Assembly: GCF_017916325.1 (NCBI RefSeq)
Contig: NC_090168.1
Location: 1,135,143 to 1,199,142, forward strand
DNA length: 64,000 bases
Direction of reading: 5' to 3'
DNA from: Leishmania martiniquensis
Lineage: Eukaryota; Euglenozoa; Kinetoplastea; Trypanosomatida; Trypanosomatidae
The notes under the pieces were generated by a model. It made no database searches. It saw only the letters and a list, made by a program, of their open reading frames with translations, and was not told the origin of the DNA. Positions 10,298 to 21,584 of this stretch are shown one piece after another (the stretch's first letter is position 1; each line of letters begins with the position of its first letter). The position numbers and the translations under genes are program-made.

Positions 10298-10993
10298 AGA
10301 GGGTGATGTCTTTCTTTGGGTTCTTGCCAAATGTGCGCGCCACCCGAGCAGTGTCTCGCTGTTACCTCTCGCACCTCCTTTCCCTGCAGACGCGTACTCG
10401 AATGAAGCCCATAAGCTTTCCCCTAAATTCGTGTAGGCTGAGGCACTGACGCACGCGTGGCAGTATGGGTGCAGCGGAGGGCGCTAACAAATTGGTGGAC
10501 CCCCGTCTCTCCATAGACGGCGGCATGATCACCTACAAGTAGCCTAGGAATTCAAACGTCATTTACGGCGACCCTTGCCAGATCTACATACGCTCCCCGT
10601 ACCTTCTTGGGGCCGTTGCATGTGCTCTCTTTTCTCCTCGCCGCAGACGCGCTCGCCTCTTCAGACCTTTCGCCTGACGCTGCTCCTCTTACAACTCATC
10701 TCTTAGTCGACACCGTGTAGGATTTCGTCGGCCTCTGCGTGGGCTTCCTGTAAGCGTCCACTGCTACTACTCATTCCTCCCCTCTACCCCGCCTTCCTCG
10801 TTCTGTGATTGCGCTTGCTGCCTCCAACTCCACGTGCACGCCTGTATGCCGGTGCACTTTGCCTCATCACTATAGAGTCAACGCCAACACACCTCTTTAT
10901 CCACTGCCTCCCTCATTTCGCCCTATCTTGCCCCCTTACCGACGTAGGTTGGGTGGAACTGGAACACACGAAGGAAGCGAGCAGCCAAAGAGA
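10298..10993 (+). other. intergenic / UTR region
   Basis: About 700 bases without a gene, with several short pyrimidine tracts and AGs (for example 10680-10707 and 10905-10947). Nothing else is visible. Confidence 0.6.
10905..10947 (+). promoter_or_regulatory. candidate spliced-leader acceptor for the 1048-residue protein gene
   Basis: A CT-rich stretch ends in GTAG at 10944-10947, 47 bases before the ATG at 10994. The tract is shorter than most here, so an upstream acceptor near 10707 is possible. Confidence 0.35.
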
Positions 10994-13900
10994 ATGGCTC
11001 TTGTTCCACATACACAGGAGGTGCAGCGGGAAGTAGAGTCGTTGCAGCAGCTCCGCCGTGCGCTGCATGAGGCCTACCTTGTGGAAGCCAAGGCAGGCCT
11101 GCGCGTCGGGAAAGATGCGAGCAAGCCGCCTTCCGTCACGGATGCACGCCGCACTGTGGACGCCCCTACGTTGAGCGTGCTGAAGTCGCCCAACTACCCC
11201 TTCACCCTTTGCGAGGAGGCTCCGCCGTCGTACGTGCCGCCGCCGGTGCCGTACGACGTTGAGGGCAAGATTGAGTCGCTCAAGAAGCGCGTGCTGCAGG
11301 TGCAGGAGGACTTCCAAAACTATCAGAAGCGCCACAGCCGTGACGGTGCGCCACTGCCGGCGTCTCAGGTGATTGACTTCTTTAGTAGCAACACGACCTA
11401 CGCTGAGGTGGCGTGGGAGGTGTCGTCGCTGCAGTGGTTCTACCGCTGGGTCCTCTCGCACTCGATCAGCCACTTGTGGAACTGCAAGGAGCAGCTTGAG
11501 TACGTGCTCACCGACGACAGCAATGACCTGCCGCAGATGGTGGAGGAGATGGACGCGTGCCTGCGAGCATACCCCTTTTCGGCTGCCGTCTCCATTCTCG
11601 ACAGTGATCGACAGGCAGTCGTGGCGCAAGAGCGTCGCCGTCTTCGATCTGTTAGCCGCATTTACCGTGAAAACGTGCCGGCGACTGCCGTCACAGCCGC
11701 GACGAGCTCTTACCTCAGTCCGGAGGAGAAGTGTATGTACCAAGAGTTCTTCAATCAGTCGGAGCACATGGTTCTCCTGCTTAACCACACCTTGATGCTG
11801 AACAAGGCCAATAGCGCATACACGGCCGGACTCAAGCCCGGCGTTGACACCATGGGTCAAGGGCTGCTCCTCAAGTCGCAGAGCTCAGTCCGTGGCTACT
11901 CGCAGGATAGTGGCACCCTGCTGCTGCCGAACGAATCAGCCATTGGCGTGATGGACGTTGACAATCTCGCCAAAGAGACCCTTAACGCCGTCTCCGCCGA
12001 GCAGGAGGTGATCGCAACTCTTATGAAGGTGATCAGCGAGCGCCAGGAGCGCGGTGAGTGCTTTGAGATGTCAGCTGCCGAGCAGGAACGTACTCGTGCC
12101 GCGCAAATTGCCGTATACAGTTGTGTGCTGAGCGACATGAGCCTCATGGCGTGCCAGATGAACCTCACTGTCGAGTTCATGGAGCACTACGAGGCGTGGC
12201 TAAAGCTTCGCGGGTACGACTCTCACGAGCAGCTGATGACGGAGCTATCAAAACACAGTGGTGGCACGCCGTGGCCAACGCTCACCGCGTACGAGCTAAA
12301 CAGCACTGACGGCGGACATAGCCATTTTGTGCCACCACCAGAGGATATCATTCGTTTTTACCACCCCTCAGAGAAGATGCCGAGTGAGAGTGCGGATGTG
12401 AAGAGCATCACTTCGCTCCGAGAGGACTACAAGCGTCTTGGTCGCAACGTCACTTCGACAGCAGGTGCCTCCACCAACAGTGCCGCTTCCTTCCCATCGG
12501 CACCGCCATCGGCAGCGCCTCCGAAGGCGGCGGCGGCTGGTGATGATCACATGGTTGTTTCACCGGCATCTGTGAGAGCTGCCATGTTGCACGAGGCAGA
12601 CAGCGATGTAGCGAACGCCTTTTACGCACTTCTCGTGCACACGGACAAGGCACTGCGCAGAAATGGTGCCGCCGCCGCCACGAAGGGCGACTCCGTCGAA
12701 CGCACCTGGCTGATTGCAGGCGTGCGCTACGCTGTCATCAAGATGCTTCGACGAGATTGGAGAGCCGCTGAAATAGCGAGAGATATGCTTGCCGTGGAGG
12801 AGGCCCTTCTTGCCGTGCTGAATGGAAAGAGAAACTTCTCTCGCATGACGCCCGCAGCTGCGGCGCTCTGCGCTATGGTGCAGGAGTTGGTGCGGCTCAC
12901 TGTTGCGCGCAGCACGCTGCGCTCCCTCATTACGGAGGTGTCGATCACGGTGCACATGCCCGAGGACGCGGACAACTACGCGAAGGCGGTAGCGGACGTG
13001 ACGAACCCACTGGGGCACGAGCGATGGGGTTCTCTCGTGGACGCTCTGTGGTTTCAGGTAGACCCTTCGACTGCCTCGAGTGGCGGGCTCATATTCCAGC
13101 CCACAACAGCGGACGGCGCGGCGGTGGGACCGGTGCCGTGTAACAAGCAGGGCGCTCTTCATTTTCTCTACATGGAGACCATTGACATGCCACCTCATGC
13201 AATGACCAGTGGTGCAGTGACGATCGCGATGTGCTACCGACTGCCTCGCATGTCGCCCGGCGCGGAGGCGAGTCGGCGCGTGGCACCCACGCTGGCCGCC
13301 GTTGCTGAAGCGCAGCCGTCAGGGCGAGGTGGCCTCTCTCGCTACTACCTTGCGCATCGTACGCTGGCGGCACTCTCTGAAGTAGAGACGAATGGCCTTC
13401 TTCCCTGTTTTGCGTGCCGCGTTTCAGAGGTGGGCGCCGTACCCCTTGCCGAGATGATCCACGTCGCCTTTGACGACGGTAATACGAGCTCTCTTGTGGA
13501 CACGAATCATGTGCCGCACCTGTGCATGCTGCCGCCTGCGGCAATGGCGCTGAAGAGGATGGAGGCGCGAGTGGGGGTGGCCCCGGTACCAACAAGCTCG
13601 ACGGATGAAATGTACGTCGCGTACATGGAGCCCGTCAGCTTTCACTCGATCGGACTTCTTGTGGGCGGCCTACTGGAAGACATGGCGGCTCGCGCACCGA
13701 TTCTGGGCGATCTTTACATGGCTGCTGCCACCGTTCGGGAGCAGGCGCTGTCTGATATGAAGAGTGGAGCCGTGCCAAAGGGGTTCGCCAACACGAGCGC
13801 GCATCCGACTTCGATGGAATGTGCACCCTCGAAAGCGCGCGTCATGAGTATCCAGCGTGAGTCGGTTGCCAACCGAAATTCCAAAGTGGCATCGCGCCTC

Positions 13901-14140
13901 ATCTCGCCGCTGCTGCGCCACATCGAGGACAAGATCTCTTCTTTGCAGCTTGGCGAGGGCAGAGGCCACCCCGTCGGCGGATCGAACACGACTGGCACTA
14001 CCACGCAGGCGTCGGTGTTGTTGCCCCGCGGGACGTCAGCACGAGAGCCGTCGTCTGTGACTAGTCGCCCGACCCAAATGGTCAACTGCGGCGACACCAC
14101 GTCGCCGTCCCCCTCGGCGGTGCGACCGAACCGGCTCTAA
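10994..14140 (+). CDS. conserved-type hypothetical protein, 1048 residues
   Basis: ATG 10994 (MALVPHTQEVQ) is the first Met in the frame and follows a probable acceptor AG by 47 bases. Residues 1-480 are well ordered and mainly helical, with short coiled-coil-like stretches around 10-30 and 90-120. A Ser/Ala/Pro-rich linker at about 486-518 divides the protein. Residues about 525-930 form a second ordered, helix-rich region with a Cys/Met-containing core. The last 60-70 residues are Thr/Ser/Pro-rich and look disordered. No transmembrane segment, nucleotide-binding loop or zinc motif was found, and I do not recognise the family. The high order and balanced composition of both halves argue for a genuine conserved protein. 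Confidence 0.78.
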   Translation: MALVPHTQEVQREVESLQQLRRALHEAYLVEAKAGLRVGKDASKPPSVTDARRTVDAPTLSVLKSPNYPFTLCEEAPPSYVPPPVPYDVEGKIESLKKRVLQVQEDFQNYQKRHSRDGAPLPASQVIDFFSSNTTYAEVAWEVSSLQWFYRWVLSHSISHLWNCKEQLEYVLTDDSNDLPQMVEEMDACLRAYPFSAAVSILDSDRQAVVAQERRRLRSVSRIYRENVPATAVTAATSSYLSPEEKCMYQEFFNQSEHMVLLLNHTLMLNKANSAYTAGLKPGVDTMGQGLLLKSQSSVRGYSQDSGTLLLPNESAIGVMDVDNLAKETLNAVSAEQEVIATLMKVISERQERGECFEMSAAEQERTRAAQIAVYSCVLSDMSLMACQMNLTVEFMEHYEAWLKLRGYDSHEQLMTELSKHSGGTPWPTLTAYELNSTDGGHSHFVPPPEDIIRFYHPSEKMPSESADVKSITSLREDYKRLGRNVTSTAGASTNSAASFPSAPPSAAPPKAAAAGDDHMVVSPASVRAAMLHEADSDVANAFYALLVHTDKALRRNGAAAATKGDSVERTWLIAGVRYAVIKMLRRDWRAAEIARDMLAVEEALLAVLNGKRNFSRMTPAAAALCAMVQELVRLTVARSTLRSLITEVSITVHMPEDADNYAKAVADVTNPLGHERWGSLVDALWFQVDPSTASSGGLIFQPTTADGAAVGPVPCNKQGALHFLYMETIDMPPHAMTSGAVTIAMCYRLPRMSPGAEASRRVAPTLAAVAEAQPSGRGGLSRYYLAHRTLAALSEVETNGLLPCFACRVSEVGAVPLAEMIHVAFDDGNTSSLVDTNHVPHLCMLPPAAMALKRMEARVGVAPVPTSSTDEMYVAYMEPVSFHSIGLLVGGLLEDMAARAPILGDLYMAAATVREQALSDMKSGAVPKGFANTSAHPTSMECAPSKARVMSIQRESVANRNSKVASRLISPLLRHIEDKISSLQLGEGRGHPVGGSNTTGTTTQASVLLPRGTSAREPSSVTSRPTQMVNCGDTTSPSPSAVRPNRL

Positions 14141-16390
14141 GCACAGGCCATGTGCTTGCGAGCTCACCTACTTTCATGTGCGCTGCATGACACCCTCTCT
14201 CTGTTTTCGTACATGTTGTCTCTTGTCTTCGTCTCAGGGAGGCGGAGGTGGCGTGTACGGACATGTCTGTCCGTGTGTGTGTGTGCGTGTCGGCGAGGGG
14301 CGTGGGAAAGGCCTCCGTAGATGATGGAGTGCACTGCTGCAGGCACAGAGGGATCAGGCCAGAAGGTACTATGATGAGATTCAACTGGAAGGAGAGTCTG
14401 CCGGGGAGGGGCATGCTGTTGGAAGTGCCCGACGGTCAAGGGGGGTGCACGAGGCTGGGAGGAGGTGAGGTTTACAATGGCGGCGTTGCCTCTTGGCTTT
14501 CTCTCTCACCGGTATACGCCGTGTCATCTGACCCCTCCTCGTGTCTGCCACCTCTGATGTGCGGTGCCTTTTTTTTTCGCTGTGGCTGACGGTTTTCTTT
14601 GCTCTCATTCACTCATGCGCTCTGCTCCGTACATCCTCCCCACTGGCGGCCTCGTTCGGCGCTTCTGACCCACTGTCGCTGTGGGTTTGAAGGCGTCAGA
14701 TCAGTGCTTTTCTTTGCTTTACATTGTTATGTCCAGTATCACTTTCCGGCACTTTTTTTGTGCCCCCCCTCTCCTCCTCTTCGGTTGGAGGCCGTGCCAC
14801 GTGTATTCCTCGTCCATGTATGCACATGCATCTCCGTGTGTGTGTGTGCTTCCCGATGGGAAGGGGGTGAGACGGCGACTCCTTTCGAAATCGCTCGACC
14901 TTTTTCGTTTCCACCTCTGTTTCTCTTTGACTGTACGCTTTCGTCTCTCTCTGTGTGTATGTGTTGTGATTTGTTTTCGTCTCTCTCTACCGCGACGCAT
15001 CGCATCTTCTCTCGTTGCGTACATTGTGTGTGCATGCGTGTGCATGTGTGTGCGTGTGTGGGTGAATGTACCGTAGTCGCTGCGTCTGTACGTGTATCGC
15101 TTGACTTACCTCCGTTTTTCTTTTGCCGCCATGACTCTCTCTCTCCCGCCATGCCATTATTTTCTTTTTTCTGCAACGAGCTGTCTCACCTGCCTCGTTG
15201 GCCGATCGCTCCTTGTAGCATTTCTGTCACACCTCCCTCTCATTGTGGCAGTTGAACGCAGCAGTCGAGAGTGAAGAGGGAGGAGCGCGCGCCCTTTCCT
15301 TCGTCTTTGCTGATACCGCAGAACGATGAAAGCACTGCCAGTAAGCAATAGCGCTTGTGTGCGCATGTGCCATCTTCCCAAGAATCAAGGGCAACCGAGC
15401 CATCGAAAGACGCGCCTCATAATCTCGCTAGGAAAAAAAAGCAGTCTCCGACACCGCGCCCGATTTTTCTATTGCGGCGTGAAGACGGCGCATGCATGGG
15501 TGGTGCAGGCTCCCTTTGTACACGCGTACTGTAGCCTTTTGTAGATTGTTCAGGGGACTGCACTCGACATGTGTACAGCGTGACATTGACCAAAGGTGGG
15601 CGCCGATTCGGCGAGGGCCAGAGAAGGGCCTTTGCTCTTCGCCGTCAGAGAAGTGCTTGCCGCCATCCTGTACAAAGGCTGCACGTGGGAGGAGAGAGGC
15701 GGGCAACATTCGACACGGAAAGGCCCACCAATTTCCTCTTCGCTGTGTAGGCTATGCGCGTCTCAGCCTTCCAGACACGCCGCGCGCTCGACTCTCTCCC
15801 GTTCCCTTTCTCTTGTCATGTCGTACACCCCTTCCCGCGACCAAATCTCGTGGCGAAGCATTTGGATCGCCGCTTCCATTTCATTCGTGGAGAAATTTTT
15901 TTTTTACACCTCTCGCTGGCTCTCGGTGAGGTTCGTTTTTTTTTTGTTCTTTTGTTTTCGCACAAGCCTTTCGGAAAAACCGCCACAGTGCCTCCACCAT
16001 CTGTCTCTTCCTCGTGAGTGACTTTCCACATCATCAGAGGCAGCGCGCATGGGGTCGCTTTTCTATCGATTGCTCTGAGCATTGTTTCCCCTTCTTAATC
16101 TGCGGTTGGCTACTCGAAGGTGGCCGCTGTCCTCTTTGGAAGCGCAGTCATTCGAATCGACGCCAAGGGCTTGTGGCACGCAGCCTCTATACGCTGCCGC
16201 CTCGTCCCTGACATCTCTGCAGAAACGCGGCCCTTCGCGGGCCGCCGTCTAGTGGCCTCATACTCTAAGTCAGCAGCAACTGGGGAGCTGCACCGAAGTC
16301 TTCACATTGCATCTCCCTTTTTGCCGCTGAAGGCTATCGTCGACTCTTTCGCGGACGAAACCGCAACACCCTCCTCCTCCAGCCGCTATA
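14141..16390 (+). other. intergenic / UTR region
   Basis: 2.25 kb with no convincing gene. It contains (GT)n and CT-rich DNA, a small perfect hairpin at 14257-14274 (7-bp stem, 4-base loop), and long T runs at 15893-15905 and 15934-15957. An AG at 15965-15966 after the second T run is a possible spliced-leader acceptor for the membrane protein gene, but its 5' UTR would then be about 425 bases; a later AG near 16329 is also possible. Confidence 0.55.
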
Positions 16391-17584
16391 ATGGGAACGG
16401 GCAGAGAGGCAGTCTCCACCGCTGGAGACATCGCCGCGCCGGCGCCGGCGGTGGAGCGCAATATCCGGATGCTGCGCTTTGGCTCCCTTGCCATCTTGGG
16501 CGCCTACGCCCTAGCCACCTTTTACAAGGTGGGCCTCATTGGTCGAATCTTGCCGGCCTCCATCCGCCATCGCCTCGAGTCGGTTGTGGAGGCCGTCAAG
16601 AGCCGTACCCAGCCGATGGGTGATGCCAAGCGGTTCGCCGTGGCCCGGTCTCATTTGACGGCGACGTACACCCTCGCCGCGTCAGGGATGGCGGTGCTAG
16701 CGACTGGTGTCGCTGTCTTCCGCCACGCACCACGAGTTTCCATTGCGATTCCGGTCGCGACCACTGTCGTGCCGGCAGCGCTGCTGCTCGGGATCCCAAA
16801 GCGGCGGATACTGTCTGGTGGTCGTCTACTGTGCTTCTATACGTCGATGATCTCTGCCGGGTATGCCCTAGGGCCGATCGGGTGGGTGGCGCAGGACAGT
16901 CTCATTGTTTTGGTGCTGCTTACTGGATGCACCATGACCGGCATATGTGTTCCGCTTTACCTCACACGCGGCATGATCAGCTATGTAGTGAGCGCGCAGG
17001 TGCTCTCCTCCGCCCTGTCCGTTGCCCTCGTCACTGCTCCAAAGCAGTCCAAAGGCAACTCACCGCTGAAGGCGTTCAGGGAGCAGGCTGGAATGGAGAT
17101 TGTCCTCAATGGCGACATCAACGTGCTGTTCACGATGCAGCTCATGTCCAATGTGGCAGTCTGCATGTGGCATACAGTTCCGAGCATCGTCCACTGCGTA
17201 GCGTGGCAGGGGAGGGAAGCGGAGCTCCGCGATTCGATGGACCCCGTGAGGGAGGCGTTCGGAATTTGTGCGGGCACGACGTACGTTGTCTACCGCTGCG
17301 TCCGGTGGGCTTGCCGACTCCTTATACGGCGCGTCATGACGGACAGCACCAGCGACCCGCAAGGCGGGCAGGGCCAGAACACCTGGCTGGCGCTATCAAG
17401 CCACTCTCTGGACGTCAACGGCGCGAGCGGTGTGGTGTCAAGTGTGGTCATGTGCCTCTGGTATGTGCGGGCCGTGTCGCTGCTGCAGAAGGGTGACATG
17501 GAAACAACCTTAAATCAGCTGCGCTCTGTCTGTGCGCGCGTCTCTCCGATGAGGCTGCTGCTCGGAAGCGCCGCCGTACACTAA
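16391..17584 (+). CDS. multi-pass membrane protein, possibly BI-1/TMBIM (GHITM)-like
   Basis: 397 residues from ATG 16391. At least seven hydrophobic stretches are visible, near residues 27-47, 87-107, 113-133, 141-161, 163-185, 190-212 and 238-265, with another near 355-370. A short soluble N-terminus and a hydrophilic loop at about 48-85 precede the helical bundle. The order of the helices and the Gly/Ala-rich core (GGRLLCFYTSMISAGYALGP, then a helix ending CVPLYL) recall the Bax-inhibitor-1 family and its mitochondrial TMBIM5/GHITM branch, which act in ion handling and cell-death control. This is fold-level resemblance rather than a motif match, and another polytopic family is possible. 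Confidence 0.7.
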   Translation: MGTGREAVSTAGDIAAPAPAVERNIRMLRFGSLAILGAYALATFYKVGLIGRILPASIRHRLESVVEAVKSRTQPMGDAKRFAVARSHLTATYTLAASGMAVLATGVAVFRHAPRVSIAIPVATTVVPAALLLGIPKRRILSGGRLLCFYTSMISAGYALGPIGWVAQDSLIVLVLLTGCTMTGICVPLYLTRGMISYVVSAQVLSSALSVALVTAPKQSKGNSPLKAFREQAGMEIVLNGDINVLFTMQLMSNVAVCMWHTVPSIVHCVAWQGREAELRDSMDPVREAFGICAGTTYVVYRCVRWACRLLIRRVMTDSTSDPQGGQGQNTWLALSSHSLDVNGASGVVSSVVMCLWYVRAVSLLQKGDMETTLNQLRSVCARVSPMRLLLGSAAVH

Positions 17585-19836
17585 GAGACCGCTGTCTCTC
17601 GCTCGGCTGTCCTGCACGACCTTGCCGTAGACGACCGCGCGGGTGGCAGGAAAGGGAGGATCTGTTCCCCCTCCAAAAAAGAATAAAGCGGGCGAGCTGC
17701 ATGCATCTTGAGCTGTGTCGCGTAGACGTCGCAGGCGCCATCTCATAAATTCGCTCCGATGCACGTAGAAAAGGACAGTGGGTCACTTCAAGAGACGCAA
17801 CCGAAGGCAGCAACTGAAACGAGAAGCAGACACGCTGCCCTGTGCTGTGGCTGACTGTCACCGGCGGGCCCCGTTCTCGTCCAAAAAGGAGCGGAGGGAC
17901 ATTCTGCCACGGCGCAGGCCTGTGCACTTTGGATTTCGCGAAGCGGCGACAGGTCGCTATCGCCACCGCTGCGACGGGCCCTCTCCTCTTTTACGTTTCT
18001 GTGCGCTCAAGGGGCGGTGCGCCGTGGAGCTCGCATGCTCGGGCTGATGGCTGCGAACACCCCTTTTCGAACCTTTACATCTCATTTGGCTTCGTTGCTC
18101 CTTCTCCTGCGTCCCGGTGCGGTGCTTGGCATCTCGCGCTCTCGGTAGTGGCGCCTCTCTTGTCGACCCGCTGAGGGCGGCTCTGCTGCGATGGAGGGGA
18201 AGGCGCGAACGCACACGCGCGGGGGTGACATGTTCGCCAGGAAGGTCAGCACCCATTCAACCAACGTTTTGCCGTCTGCACCACAGAACTTCCGTCTCGC
18301 ACGCAAACCTCCCTTCACGTGCCGCGTGCGGGCGGTGAAACCTATCTGTTGCCACACGATGGGCTCCGCCTGTAAAGCCATCCGTTCATCTCACCCCTGC
18401 CGACGAGGGCCTGGGGTCATCGAATGCACCACGCCGCTCCGCGCTACAGCAGTGCTCCCCTTCGTCTCTCTTCATAGAAGCGGTGAGAGAGGCTGTTGGC
18501 CAGGCCGGGTTCCCTGGTGTAATGGCGGCCCCGGCCTCGCTTTGTGCCGCGCGCGTTGGAGGAGGTTGGGAGACAGAAGCGGCGCCGCTTTCATGACTGT
18601 GTGGTAGAGAACGAGATGTCGTCCCCGTAGGCGGATGCGCGTTGGTGCCTTCTCGGACGCTCTGCGTTGCCTCGACCATAGATGCCCTAGCCCACGAAAA
18701 GGTGATGAGGTCTTGTAACGCCGTGCAGACTTCAGTGGGCCATGCCGTGTTCGCGGCAGCCCGTGCGGCGAGCATGATACGCCGAGATTATCTGCAAGCG
18801 CATACCTGGCGCCGCAGTAGACCGGTATGCGCTTTACCATCAGGATACACGGAAAGCGAGCACTTTTCATCGGCCCAAGGACGCGTTTCAGATTGTTTTT
18901 TGTGGGAGGATTCGGGCGCGGCAAGCATCACCTCTTGCGTGCACGCTGCCGAGGAGCTTAGGGGCTTTGAGCATATTCAGGGATTGCGTGCCAGCCTCGC
19001 TACAAAGGCGGCGGCCAAGAAATGCCGCAGCGGAGTGGGGCCCTAGTGAGAGACGTCAAACGCCCCGCCGCTTCATGCGCTCGGTGCGCACCCCGTGAGG
19101 GCGGCTTACCAAAGGCGGAGTCGCCGCGTGCGTGCAGAGTTTTGTTTGTGCTTCACGGCGGCCAGGAAACGATATGATCGAGGGCCGCCATCGCTGCAGA
19201 AGGACTGCCGCGCAGCTTGGCTGTTGGAAAATTTGAGGTGCTTCTAGGTTTCTGGACCACTACCATACAACTGTCACGGGCATGAGAGGCTGCTGCGGGG
19301 GCCGGCGTTGTAGTGCGAGTGCGAGCAGACACAAAGTAGACGCACGGACGGGATGGTGACGGCTCTAGTACATCTCTGACACGACCACTGCAGATGCTGA
19401 CAAGCGATGCGCAGAGGAACTAAAGGACTCCTCGATTCTGCGCTTCATGCCCCCCTCCCCACCATCGCACGGGGGCCGCTGTTCGAGAGTGGGAACATCC
19501 ACACCCGTGGCAGCATTGGAGAGCCGTGCCGTCGCAGAACACACAGCCAGCCTGTGGGGCTTTCGACGTGGCCGCTGCGACGGGGCACTTGGCGCTGTGG
19601 ATCCTTGGGATCTCCATGTAGCGGCTACCGCGGGCGCCTTCCCGGTCAAAGACAAAGCAGCCTCTCGCCTCGCTGTAGGATAGCCAGCGCCAACCTCCGA
19701 CCGAGAGGGAATTGTCCGAGCCCCTGTGCCGCCTGCGTCGTCAAGCGCATCTGGGTGTGGCTCACTTCCTGAGAGGGCCGCCATGATGGCTGTAGGCGCA
19801 TGCACCCTCGCCCTGTGTGTCAGCTGTTTTGCCTCA

Positions 19837-19855
19837 CCGGTTATTCTATAACCGG
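19837..19855. repeat. small perfect inverted repeat (8-bp stem, 3-base loop)
   Basis: CCGGTTAT and its exact reverse complement are separated by TCT. It could form a tight hairpin in the transcript; no known function. Confidence 0.7.
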
Positions 19856-21135
19856 GCTTTGTGCGTCGCCTTTTCCTCCTTCAACTCGACGCGGTACAGC
19901 GCCTTTGACAGTACGCCGACAGCGACGGAGGAGGAGAAGGCGCACAGGGCAAAATATTCAACGGCGACAGTGTGAGCGGAGTTCGCGTTGAGGGAAGGTG
20001 GTGAAAAGTTGCAGATTGAGCCCTCTGTGTGTGTGTGTGGGGGAGTGTTGTGTGTGACGGCATCAGCGCGGGACGAGACCGCTGCGGCGCTTTGACAGCT
20101 GGTGGAAGAGCAGATGAAGTCGCGTAGCTGCAACCGCGAGTGTCTCGGTATGTGCCTGCTTGACTGCACACTTCATTTCTGCGCATACCATGCGGCAGTT
20201 AGGGCAGCCTCGGACAAGCGCCTCCAGTGGGTCATGATCTGCTTCCTGTTCGACTAAGGCATCCATGCGTATTCATGACGTGTGCCACGGAGCCCTTCTG
20301 CACATGTGAGAGAAGGAAATGGTTTGTGCGTATTCGCTTCGTGGGGACACGAGCATGCCCCGCACAGAATGCTGCTGTCTGCGTGAGCGAGCGACGGCAA
20401 AGCTGTACGCGCTCCTCCTCTCCTTTGCCCTCTCTTTCCCGCAAAGAGCGGTGCGCACCACAGCACATGTTAGGCGTGCACTTTATCTCTGGTCAACACA
20501 CTCGTGAGCGCCTCTGCACGCGATCACTGCATGCTTCCCTTTCTTCTGCTTGTCGCTGCGCTTCTCCTTCTGCTCTCTCTCTCTCTCTAGACGTTAGCGG
20601 ATAAGCGCGAGGGTGGCGTAGTGGCAAGACAGCAAAGCGAAGGGCGCAGTATTTTCAATAGCCGCTCCGTGATCTGCCCCTTTTCTGATGTCTCTCGCGT
20701 TTTCTGCTGCCTTCTTGTCCAACGCTTGACATGCGCACTCAAAGATGCCGGCTGGCGAATGCCCATGTGGCACAAACAAATCCGTGATGGCTGGGGCGGC
20801 GGCCACTCTCAAGTGGTTATTCTTTTTGCTCGCTTTCTGTGTGTCAGCTAACGCTTATGTGGCCTCGATTCCTTTTTTTTTGGAGGCCGCTTACTTTGTG
20901 GTGGCACTTGTTGCTGCTCTGCTTATGTGGGTGTGTCTGTGTGTGTGTGGGGTCTTTCTCTTTTTCACGGACGATGTGAGTGTGCTGGCTGACGTTTCTT
21001 ATTTTTTCCTCTCTCAGAGTAAGCATGGGTGCACTTCTTTACCTCTGCTTCATCATACATTGGCACGTCTCTTTACTAAGGGTGCCGTATGCGTTTCCGG
21101 CAAGCGTCAAGGATGATTCGTAAGGCGTGCGGCGG

Positions 21136-21166
21136 TATACATATATATATATATATTTATATATAA
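21136..21166. repeat. TA-rich microsatellite
   Basis: 31 bases of mostly alternating T and A in an otherwise GC-rich region, within the 5' flank of the 585-residue protein gene. Confidence 0.8.
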
Positions 21167-21408
21167 TGCAGATGCTTCGAAATGATCCTCTCTCTTTTTC
21201 GCTGAGTGCGTCCGTGGCAGTTCTGTGGCGCACTCACTTGCAGGCTGCCGGCGTGCGGCGAATCGTGTTGATGCCTGCAAATGACTCGCTCGGCCTCCCA
21301 GCTACATACAAGCGACGTTCCCATTTTCAAGCCAAGCGCCTCTCCTCTCCCTGGCATCTCTCTCTGTATGTGCCCTTCACGCTGCTCTCGGCTGAATGCG
21401 AACACGTC

Positions 21409-21505
21409 TTTCTTCTCTTGACCTTTTTCACTTCTGTTTGTTCCCTCCCCCCTCCATTTTGTACCGGGCCTCGTCATCGTTGCGCCCTCTGACTGCTGCG
21501 CTCAG
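21409..21505 (+). promoter_or_regulatory. candidate spliced-leader acceptor for the 585-residue protein gene
   Basis: A long CT-rich tract (about 21409-21462) is followed by CTCAG at 21501-21505, 79 bases before the ATG at 21585. Confidence 0.5.
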
Positions 21506-21584
21506 ATGGGTCAGTCTTGGAGGTGGATGGAGCGCACGGCAGTCCTCTCCTCATCCTCCTGGCAGGAATGACTGAGGCAGAAAA

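Larger units (their letters stand above)
17585..21584 (+). other. 4-kb region without convincing genes; GC-rich block of unknown nature
   Basis: From about 17.85 to 19.8 kb the sequence is GC-rich and mixed, unlike the pyrimidine and microsatellite DNA of the other intergenic regions. Open frames of 100-150 codons occur on both strands (for example minus 18386-18775 and 19365-19805) but none is recognisable and codon bias is weak. It may be a long UTR, a decayed gene or a degenerate retroposon. From 19.8 to 21.5 kb ordinary UTR-like sequence resumes, with a TA repeat at 21136-21166 and a strong pyrimidine tract at 21409-21462. Confidence 0.45.

Noticed and set aside
19365..19805. Minus-strand frame of 146 codons
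   Set aside because: Opposite to every other gene, weak third-position bias and no recognisable motif; kept only as part of the GC-rich block finding.
20590..20650. tRNA-like string containing TGGCGTAGTGGCAAGA
   Set aside because: No matching anticodon arm or GGTTCGA-type T-loop nearby.
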